8,195 nucleotides of DNA, from the NCBI GenBank assembly GCA_022848805.1, contig JAJISI010000013.1:9505-17699 (forward strand), read 5' to 3'. The notes under the pieces are model-generated. The model ran no database searches, was not told where the DNA came from, and saw nothing but the letters and a program-made list of their open reading frames with translations. Position numbers and translations under genes: made by a program. Source of the DNA: Thermoplasmatota archaeon (GTDB lineage: Archaea; Thermoplasmatota; Thermoplasmata; UBA10834). Shown here piece after piece: positions 1 through 4,946 of this stretch (position 1 is the stretch's first letter; every line of letters begins with the position of its first letter).

Positions 1-297
1 GCCGAATATCGTCGTGCCGTTCCGGTCAAGCTGTTCCCGGACGGCATTCATCACTCGTGGGTGACCGTGGCCGAGAATCATCGGCCCGAAGCAGAGCATG
101 TAGTCGATGTACTCGTTCCCGTCCAGATCCCACAGGTGAGAACCCTTCGCCCTCTTTGCGAACACAGGATACGGATGGTAGAACTTCACGTTCCCCGTCA
201 CGCCTCCTGGGAGGTGCTCTTTCGCCCTTGCGAACCATTCAGCAGTTTTCTTCGTCTTGCTCTTGTATTCCCCGACGGGGTCGAAGGCAGGGTCCAT
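1..297 (-). CDS. Class III (PLP) aminotransferase, N-terminal part only
   Basis: This is the last visible gene of the minus-strand operon; its 3' part lies beyond the left edge. The 99 visible codons are open throughout and begin at ATG 297. A strong GAGGTGA Shine-Dalgarno lies 6 nt upstream and includes the stop codon of the CoA-transferase B gene. The protein resembles the N-terminus of glutamate-1-semialdehyde aminotransferase-like and beta-amino-acid aminotransferases: LPGGVTGN at about residues 29-36, then a WDLDGNEYIDY strand at 56-66 and a GPMILGHGHPRV segment at 71-82. The PLP-lysine region is not visible. Class III enzymes of this type move amino groups from carbons other than the alpha carbon, using pyridoxal phosphate in the cytoplasm. 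Its place after a CoA-transferase and a thiolase suggests it supplies a 3-oxoacid from a beta-amino acid, possibly beta-lysine; this is inferred. A haem-type GSA aminomutase is less likely in this context. The family call is firm and the substrate is not. Confidence 0.85.
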   Translation of the reverse strand, partial: MDPAFDPVGEYKSKTKKTAEWFARAKEHLPGGVTGNVKFYHPYPVFAKRAKGSHLWDLDGNEYIDYMLCFGPMILGHGHPRVMNAVREQLDRNGTTIFG

Positions 298-303
298 CTC
301 TCC

Positions 304-1065
304 TCACCTCAGGTAAATCTTATCGGGATCGAGGGCCCTTAGCGTGGTGATCTCCTTTTCCGTTGGAGGGGGGGTCGTTACGATCTCTTCGGCCACCTTC
401 ACATTCCAAGGGGTGTTCTCTTGGACCTGCTCCATGGTGATCCCTTCGTGCAGGGCTGTGACGGTCATTTCGCCCGTCATCTCGTCGAACTTGAATGTGC
501 AGAGGTTGGTGATGACCGCGTACGGCCCCCCACCCTGGAGCTTCAGCTTCCTCCAGCCATCCTTGCCTTCGATGAACCCCGGGCTAGTGAGGAAATCGAC
601 CTTCTCAACAAATCTCCTCTTCTCGTGAGGTGTAATCACTATGATCCTTTTCACATTCGACGCTATGTCACAGGCTCCCCCGCTACCTGGAAGGCGTACC
701 TTCGGAGCCTTGTACTTGCCTATGATCGTCGAGTTGATGTTCCCGTATTTGTCTATCTGGGCACCGCCTAAGAATCCCACGTCGATCCTTCCGCCCTGGA
801 GATAGTAAGCGAACTGCTCATACATGGAGCAGACGCTCTTGGCCCCGCTCACGAGGCACGGATCCCCTATCGAGAGCGGCATACGGCTTGGGTTCGATCC
901 GACAGCCCCAGACTCATATACCAGCAGCAGGTTTGGCGCCTGCAACTTCTTCGCCAAGTTCGCGGCGAGGTTGGGTAGCCCCACTCCGACCAACACGGAC
1001 TCACGATCCTTCAGCTCCCTCGCGGCAACGATGACCATCAATTCACTGCGACTCACTTCAGACAT
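304..1065 (-). CDS. CoA-transferase family I, subunit B (glutaconate CoA-transferase beta-like)
   Basis: This is the catalytic beta subunit of a two-subunit family I CoA-transferase, which moves CoA between acyl-CoA and a free acid through a glutamyl-CoA thioester. The catalytic glutamate appears to be Glu51 in the VYESGAVGS motif. If translation begins at the GTG at 1074 it becomes Glu54, the number I recall for the Acidaminococcus glutaconate CoA-transferase beta subunit. Other family features are GRIDVGFLGGAQIDKYGNIN at about 92-111 and LPGSGGACDIAS at 125-136. The length of 253 residues is normal for the family. I chose ATG 1065 because GGTGA ends 5 nt before it; ATG 1068 and GTG 1074 are alternatives. 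It follows the A-subunit gene closely and precedes the aminotransferase by 6 nt. The ESG motif argues for a real transferase rather than an IpdAB-type ring hydrolase, which lacks this glutamate. Substrate unknown; a 3-oxoacid is likely from the neighbouring thiolase. Confidence 0.9.
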   Translation of the reverse strand: MSEVSRSELMVIVAARELKDRESVLVGVGLPNLAANLAKKLQAPNLLLVYESGAVGSNPSRMPLSIGDPCLVSGAKSVCSMYEQFAYYLQGGRIDVGFLGGAQIDKYGNINSTIIGKYKAPKVRLPGSGGACDIASNVKRIIVITPHEKRRFVEKVDFLTSPGFIEGKDGWRKLKLQGGGPYAVITNLCTFKFDEMTGEMTVTALHEGITMEQVQENTPWNVKVAEEIVTTPPPTEKEITTLRALDPDKIYLR

Positions 1066-1080
1066 CATGCTCACCCCGCG

Positions 1081-1998
1081 TCACACGCTCCCGTAGTTAA
1101 CTGGCGAGCTGTACGCATCCTTGGGACGTAGACCATCGACCTTGGATGTCGAGAGCTTACTGAGGTACTCCGACCTAGTCTCCACTCCGTGTACCCACTC
1201 GTCGATGTACTTCGTAGTATTCTCGTGATCTTTGGTGACCTCATCCCACTTGACATAGAACTCGTTATCCCGATCGTAATATCCTTGAACGTAGGACGGA
1301 TGCGCACACCATGGCTCATGCACGACCGCATGCGACACGAAATCGGGTACAAGAGTCCTGTTGGGGTCGGATCTTATCACCGACTCGTCCACTATCTCCT
1401 CGGCGCTTATGATGACCTTCTTGGCGGCGAACGCCGCGTCCTTCTGCTCCCCGATGATACCCCAGATGTGACAATTACCGTTGACGTCCGCCCTCTGCAC
1501 GTGAACCACTGCAATATCCGGCTTCAACGGAGGTACGACTGACACCTCGTCGCCAGAGTAGGGGTCTGTGACGACCTTCATCAATGAATTCTGTGCGGGG
1601 AGGTCAGAGCCCAGGTTCGTCCGCATCGGCAGGAACGGCATGTTCGTAGCTCCTGCGAAAAGCCTTCCCGATAAGCCGAAGTGCGTATACTCCTCGATCT
1701 CGAGCGGCTTCGGGATGCCCTTCTCATGCGCTCTCCTGAAGCATCTCAACGACCCCACGCCGGGGTTTCCAGCGTAGCTGAAGATGAGTCTCTTCGCGCA
1801 TCCGGCCGCTATCATCTGATCGTATATTATGTCAGGGGTGGCCCTCGCAAGGACCAGATCATTCTTCTTCTGTCTTATGATCTCATGACCCGCGGCAAAC
1901 GGTATCATGTGCGTGAACCCCGCAAGGTAGACCGTGTCTCCGTCCTGCACGAATTTAGATACCGCCTCTTTCATAGTCATAGACTTACTCGAATCCAT
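1081..1998 (-). CDS. CoA-transferase family I, subunit A (glutaconate CoA-transferase alpha-like)
   Basis: This 305-residue protein is the alpha partner of the adjacent B subunit. Recognisable stretches are GDTVYLAGFTHMIPFAAGHE at 20-39, a glycine-rich turn YAGNPGVGSLRCFRRA at 75-90, and PDIAVVHVQRADVNGNCHIW at 160-179, which matches the conserved region of the GctA/AtoD-like alpha family. It is closer to GctA than to the shorter AtoD type, because it is about 300 rather than about 220 residues long and lacks the GGFGLCGIPE motif of 3-oxoacid CoA-transferase A. The ATG at 1998 is preferred: GAGGTGA, which includes the stop codon of the DUF35 gene, lies 4 nt upstream. The TTG one codon earlier would be too close to that site. 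Subunits A and B should form a cytoplasmic heteromer with the active site contributed by B. The glutaconate name reflects family only; in this operon a 3-oxoacid is the more likely substrate. Confidence 0.9.
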   Translation of the reverse strand: MDSSKSMTMKEAVSKFVQDGDTVYLAGFTHMIPFAAGHEIIRQKKNDLVLARATPDIIYDQMIAAGCAKRLIFSYAGNPGVGSLRCFRRAHEKGIPKPLEIEEYTHFGLSGRLFAGATNMPFLPMRTNLGSDLPAQNSLMKVVTDPYSGDEVSVVPPLKPDIAVVHVQRADVNGNCHIWGIIGEQKDAAFAAKKVIISAEEIVDESVIRSDPNRTLVPDFVSHAVVHEPWCAHPSYVQGYYDRDNEFYVKWDEVTKDHENTTKYIDEWVHGVETRSEYLSKLSTSKVDGLRPKDAYSSPVNYGSV

Positions 1999-2002
1999 CA
2001 AC

Positions 2003-2428
2003 TCACCTCGACAGCTCCTCAGGGATGAACTTGAATCCGTACCTTATGACTCCTTCCTCGCTGTAGATCTTTCTCAGCTCGGTCGAAACAGGCATACCCA
2101 TCTTGACGTCCTTGGGGTTGACATCGGCGATCTGACCGATGACCTTCGGCCCTTCATCCAGTTCCACGATGGCGACGGGGTACATCCCTCCTGCCTTCTC
2201 CTGCTCGGCAAACTCCGGTGGAGCGCCCCCCGCCCCGATCAGCACGAACGTGTGAACCTTGCCTTTACCGCTCAACTTGACCTCATCGAACTCGGAGGAG
2301 GCGTTGCAGTACTTGCACACACCCTTCGGGGGGAAGTTGACCGCGTCGCACTTCCTGCACCTCTGTCCGACCATTCCGTACCTCTGGGGTACGGTTCTCC
2401 AGTACATCGGAACTGATACATGCGCCAT
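2003..2428 (-). CDS. DUF35 zinc-ribbon/OB-fold protein, acyl-CoA-binding thiolase partner
   Basis: This 141-residue protein has the two-part DUF35 layout. A rubredoxin-like zinc ribbon has Cys24, Cys27, Cys38 and Cys41 (CRKC and CKYC). An OB-fold follows, from about residue 48 to the end, including GKGKVHTFVLIG and YPVAIVELDEGPKVIGQI. In archaea, DUF35 proteins bind CoA inside the acetoacetyl-CoA thiolase/HMG-CoA synthase complex; the related BbsA is a subunit of the toluene-pathway thiolase BbsAB. The gene follows the HMGCS-like gene and precedes the CoA-transferase genes, so a structural and CoA-holding role in a thiolase complex is the natural reading. ATG 2428 is preferred, with GAGGT 7 nt upstream; GTG 2434 is nearly on top of that site. 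The gene ends in an AGG codon followed by TGA, which together form the Shine-Dalgarno of the next gene. The family call is secure. Confidence 0.9.
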   Translation of the reverse strand: MAHVSVPMYWRTVPQRYGMVGQRCRKCDAVNFPPKGVCKYCNASSEFDEVKLSGKGKVHTFVLIGAGGAPPEFAEQEKAGGMYPVAIVELDEGPKVIGQIADVNPKDVKMGMPVSTELRKIYSEEGVIRYGFKFIPEELSR

Positions 2429-2438
2429 TCTCACAACC

Positions 2439-3464
2439 TCACTTGATAGCTCCCTTGAGTTTCAGATACTGGATATAGTCAATGTAGTGCTTCCTATCCA
2501 GCTCGGACCTTATACCCGGAACTGCCTTCCGGTCTCCGACGATCTTGAAGCTCATCGCGTCGCTCGCGGCTCCCGAACCGTAACTGATGACAAGAATCCG
2601 CTCGCCCAACTTTCCCGCGTCCAGGGCTGCTGCCAGCCCAACAGGAGCCGATGCAGCACCCAGGTCCCCGAGCTCTCCCGCTATGGAGCTACTAGCTAGA
2701 TGAGCGTCCGTGAACCCCAACTTCTTGGCTATCGTGCGTGGCAATCGAGCATCTGGCTGTTGTATGACCACATGCGCGTAATCCTCCGGCTTGGTCCCGA
2801 TGTTCTTCAGGAGAGAGCTCGCAGCTTTCACGGTGGCTCCCATAAACGACGACTGTGCGAACTTCTTCACGTTCAGGTCGCGTATCAGCTCCTCATCTCG
2901 CGGCCTGAATCTCTCTCCGAAATGCTCGCACGCATACGCTGCATGTCCTTCGAACTCCGCAATAAGATCATCATGAGACAGCACGAACCCAGCAGCACCC
3001 GCCCCGAGCCCATGCTCGATCGGAGACCACATACTCGCCTTGGGGGCGTCTGCGACGGCCACCAGCGCATACCCTGACGGGTTCGCAATGACGTGCTCTA
3101 TCCCTGCCATGAACGCCTCGGTACCCGCCCTCGATGATGTAGTGTGGTCGGACACGAACGCTCCGCGAGGGATGCCTACGCCGGTCACGATCGTGCCAGA
3201 AAGGACTTTCTCCACATACGGGGCAGATGTTGACGCTAACGCGAGCCGCGTAACCTTCCCCGGCTCCAAAGCAACCGACGCGAGCGCCCTCTTCGACACC
3301 TTCGTAGCGAATGTTAGGATATCCTCGTCGAACCCCATCACGGCCTTCTCGGCCACACCCGATGCCTGGAACGACCCCCATGCTTTGGCATACTCATCCT
3401 TTTTGATCCTCAGTCTCGGAACCGCGACGCCATACCCAGAGATACCTACAGGCAGCCTGCTCAC
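2439..3464 (-). CDS. HMG-CoA synthase-like thiolase-fold protein with apparently lost catalytic triad
   Basis: The overall pattern is archaeal HMG-CoA synthase (about 350 residues): PVGISGYGVAVPRLRIK at the N-terminus, EKAVMGFDEDILTFA at 39-53, a SRAGTEAF segment at 111-118, PDARLPRTIAKKLGF at 237-251, and a C-terminal ISYGSGAASDAMSF at 293-306. Aligned from memory with archaeal synthases, the catalytic positions differ. The Glu of the SESHPYAV region corresponds to Thr79 (STSAPYV), the Cys of ACKAGT to Ser111 (SSRAGT), and the His of FHQPN to Gln235 (IQQPD). It therefore probably does not make HMG-CoA. It lies between thiolase and DUF35 genes, the partners of the real synthase, so a structural subunit is a reasonable inference. 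The coding frame is intact, so this is not a pseudogene. The GTG at 3464 overlaps the thiolase stop by 4 nt. A CTG at 3455 has better spacing from the Shine-Dalgarno. The family is sure; its function is unknown. Confidence 0.85.
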   Translation of the reverse strand: MSRLPVGISGYGVAVPRLRIKKDEYAKAWGSFQASGVAEKAVMGFDEDILTFATKVSKRALASVALEPGKVTRLALASTSAPYVEKVLSGTIVTGVGIPRGAFVSDHTTSSRAGTEAFMAGIEHVIANPSGYALVAVADAPKASMWSPIEHGLGAGAAGFVLSHDDLIAEFEGHAAYACEHFGERFRPRDEELIRDLNVKKFAQSSFMGATVKAASSLLKNIGTKPEDYAHVVIQQPDARLPRTIAKKLGFTDAHLASSSIAGELGDLGAASAPVGLAAALDAGKLGERILVISYGSGAASDAMSFKIVGDRKAVPGIRSELDRKHYIDYIQYLKLKGAIK

Positions 3465-3470
3465 CTCCTA
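3453..3470 (-). promoter_or_regulatory. Shine-Dalgarno built from thiolase stop; disputed start of HMGCS-like gene
   Basis: On the minus strand this reads AGGAGGTGAGCAGGCTG. AGGAGGTGA is a near-complete Shine-Dalgarno, and its last three bases are the thiolase stop. The GTG at 3464 lies inside the site, so it cannot be used with normal spacing. A CTG at 3455 lies 5 nt after the site, matching the 4-6 nt spacing of most neighbouring genes, and would give a protein beginning at PVGISGYG, where archaeal homologues usually begin. CTG initiation is rare, so both starts are reported. Confidence 0.5.
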
Positions 3471-4633
3471 AGAATCGACACGGAAACCGTTCCGCCGGAG
3501 CCTCCGACGTTGTGAATAAGTCCAATCTCAGCATCTCCCACCTGTCTGGTGGGTTTATCGACAGTCCCTCTGAGCTGGTTGAACATCTCATAGGCCTGAC
3601 CAGTGCCGGTCGAGCCGATGGGGTGTCCTTTGGATTTGAGTCCACCGCTCGGATTCACCGGTTTATCGCCGTCGATCCGGGTGTGACCGTCTTCGACGAA
3701 CTGTCCAGCCTTTCCCTTCTCGCAGAATCCCAGGTCCTCGCACGCGAGAAGCTCGGCTATCGTGAAACAGTCGTGGACCTCGGCCAGCTGCATATCCTTC
3801 GCCGAGAGCCCTGCCATATCGTAGGCATTAGCAGCCGCCCTCTTCGTCCCTTCCAAAGTGACTGTGCTAATCCTGTCGTGGATCGCGAGGTAATCGCTCG
3901 ACGAACCGAATCCAGCAACGTAGATAGGCGTGTCCGTGAACTCCTTCGCAATCTCGGCATCGCACACGAGCAACGATGACGCACCGTCAGTAGTAGAGCA
4001 GCAGTCGAACAGGTTCAAAGGATAGGCCACATACGGACTCTTCATGGCCTTCTCCAAGGTTATTTCCTTCTGGAACTGTGCCTTGGGGTTCTGCGCGCCA
4101 TTCTTGTGATTCTTGACAGCTACCTCGGACAAGTGCTCCCTCTTAGTCCCAAACTCGTGCATGTGCCTATGGGCGATAAGGGCGTACAGTCCGGCGAAAG
4201 TCGTCCCCGCGAGACGCTCGTACTCGGTATCTCCCGAAACACCAAGCCAGTACTTCTGCTTCACACCCGAGACATCTGTCATCTTCTCGACGCCGCCTGC
4301 AAGCACCACGTCGTGGGCGCCAGAGAGAATATCCATGCACGCAGAGATGAGCGCGTATCCTCCGGAAGCGCAAGCGTTCTCGACTCTCACAGTGTGTATG
4401 TAAGGAAGGCCGACGAACTCCGACACAAGGGCAGACATGTTGCCCAGCTGGAATCCTCCTGACCCAAGGTTGCCGACATAGGCTGCCCCTATGCGTTTAG
4501 GATCCATTCCCTTGTCAACACTCTTCGTCATGTCCTGATACGACTCGAAGAACAGCTCTTTGATGCCCTTCTCGGGGAAATCACCATACCGGCTCTGTCC
4601 GGCTCCGACGATCGCGACCTTCTTCATGTTCAT
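3461..4633 (-). CDS. Thiolase, archaeal/SCP2-type acyl-CoA acetyltransferase
   Basis: First gene of the minus-strand operon, 390 residues, the usual length for archaeal SCP2-like thiolases. Active-site features are visible: nucleophilic Cys88 in ENACASGG, the HDCF motif at 287-290 (His287 and Cys289), and His337 in GHPIGSTG. The C-terminal CxG of bacterial thiolases is replaced by NVGGSGG at 375-381, as expected for this branch, where the HDCF cysteine is thought to act as acid/base. The enzyme catalyses reversible thiolysis of a 3-oxoacyl-CoA with CoA to give acetyl-CoA and a shorter acyl-CoA. The CoA-transferase and aminotransferase genes downstream favour the degradative direction. The start at ATG 4633 has GAGGCGA 4 nt upstream; an in-frame ATG at 4627 is the alternative. 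The gene ends AGG AGG TGA, which doubles as the Shine-Dalgarno of the next gene. A complex with the HMGCS-like and DUF35 proteins is likely. Chain-length preference cannot be read from the sequence. Confidence 0.9.
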   Translation of the reverse strand: MNMKKVAIVGAGQSRYGDFPEKGIKELFFESYQDMTKSVDKGMDPKRIGAAYVGNLGSGGFQLGNMSALVSEFVGLPYIHTVRVENACASGGYALISACMDILSGAHDVVLAGGVEKMTDVSGVKQKYWLGVSGDTEYERLAGTTFAGLYALIAHRHMHEFGTKREHLSEVAVKNHKNGAQNPKAQFQKEITLEKAMKSPYVAYPLNLFDCCSTTDGASSLLVCDAEIAKEFTDTPIYVAGFGSSSDYLAIHDRISTVTLEGTKRAAANAYDMAGLSAKDMQLAEVHDCFTIAELLACEDLGFCEKGKAGQFVEDGHTRIDGDKPVNPSGGLKSKGHPIGSTGTGQAYEMFNQLRGTVDKPTRQVGDAEIGLIHNVGGSGGTVSVSILRR

Positions 4634-4742
4634 TCCCTCGCCTCCCGCGATTATGCGCGCCCATGCAGAAAATGTATGATACGAGCATCAATCGACGGCA
4701 GATTTCTGCGAGTCTGGGTTGCCAGGTGATGAAACAAGAACT

Positions 4743-4760
4743 CGAATATATAACGATTCG
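4743..4760 (-). promoter_or_regulatory. Candidate TATA promoter of the thiolase operon, bracketed by a short inverted repeat
   Basis: The minus strand reads CGAATCGTTATATATTCG, containing an archaeal-type TATA box (TTATATAT). CGAAT at 4743-4747 and ATTCG at 4756-4760 form an inverted repeat around it. With the usual distance of about 25 nt, transcription would start near 4724, giving a leader of about 90 nt. A weaker AT-rich stretch near 4670-4685 could give a much shorter leader. The box is also a usable TATA sequence on the plus strand, so its direction is not certain. Confidence 0.4.
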
Positions 4761-4800
4761 CGACCAACACATCCTACAATTCGCTCTTTTTAGACACTGC

Positions 4801-4852
4801 AATACGAATCACGATACCATCCCTCACAGAACGGTTATGCGAAATTCGTATT
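4801..4852. repeat. 9-bp inverted repeat in the divergent promoter region
   Basis: AATACGAAT at 4801-4809 and ATTCGTATT at 4844-4852 are exact reverse complements separated by 34 nt, placing their centres 43 nt apart, about four helical turns. This spacing puts both arms on one face of the DNA, as expected for a dimeric regulator or a looped pair of sites. A structured RNA is possible but less likely with so long a spacer. Confidence 0.5.
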
Positions 4853-4894
4853 CCCTAATCGACCTTCGTAACACCTATTCGCCCTCGCTAGGCA

Positions 4895-4908
4895 GAGGCT
4901 AAATAGAG
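4895..4908 (+). promoter_or_regulatory. Candidate TATA promoter of lysine 2,3-aminomutase
   Basis: The sequence around CTAAATAG at 4899-4906 resembles an archaeal TATA box, with a purine-rich AGAGG just before it where BRE would lie. A start of transcription about 25 nt downstream would be near 4928, leaving a short leader of about 20-28 nt before the candidate ATG codons. The match is moderate and the assignment rests largely on position. Confidence 0.4.
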
Positions 4909-4946
4909 AGTGAAACAATCGCATTCTCAAGACAACGACGAAAGGG

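Larger units (their letters stand above)
4743..4881. repeat. Cluster of six ATTCG/CGAAT elements, candidate operators
   Basis: CGAAT occurs at 4743-4747 and 4805-4809, and ATTCG at 4756-4760, 4779-4783, 4844-4848 and 4877-4881. By simple base-count reasoning, less than one copy on either strand would be expected in 139 nt. Two copies flank the TATA-like box facing the thiolase operon, and the last lies about 18 nt before the TATA-like box facing the aminomutase gene. A regulator binding these sites could control both transcripts. The binding protein is not identified. Confidence 0.4.
4634..4946. promoter_or_regulatory. Divergent intergenic control region
   Basis: These 313 nt separate the thiolase operon from the lysine aminomutase gene and must carry the promoters for both. 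The region is more AT-rich than the flanking genes, particularly from about 4730 to 4860. It contains a TATA-like box at 4746-4753 bracketed by CGAAT and ATTCG, a 9-bp inverted repeat at 4801-4852, a TATA-like CTAAATAG nearer the aminomutase start, and a small GCAGA/TCTGC inverted repeat at 4698-4709. A 79-codon open frame crosses the region (4663-4902), but I see no family motif and do not accept it as a gene. No RNA gene was recognised. Confidence 0.7.

Noticed and set aside
2971..3381. 136-codon minus-strand frame within the HMGCS-like gene
   Set aside because: It is an out-of-frame reading of the conserved gene, rich in Arg and Gly, with no family signal; there is no sign of a frameshift in the real frame.
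3040..3471. 143-codon plus-strand open frame opposite the HMGCS-like gene
   Set aside because: It is the complement of a well-supported conserved gene and shows no motif of its own. The same applies to the other long frames opposite the operon, at 1681-2028, 1934-2416, 2700-3077 and 3512-3979.
2439..4633. Reading the thiolase/HMGCS/DUF35 genes as the ordinary mevalonate pathway entry
   Set aside because: The gene order fits, but the synthase homologue lacks the expected catalytic residues, and the operon continues into CoA-transferase and aminotransferase genes.
4663..4902. 79-codon plus-strand open frame in the divergent intergenic region
   Set aside because: No recognisable family or good ribosome site, composition unlike the neighbouring proteins, and it would cover the candidate promoters of both flanking transcripts.
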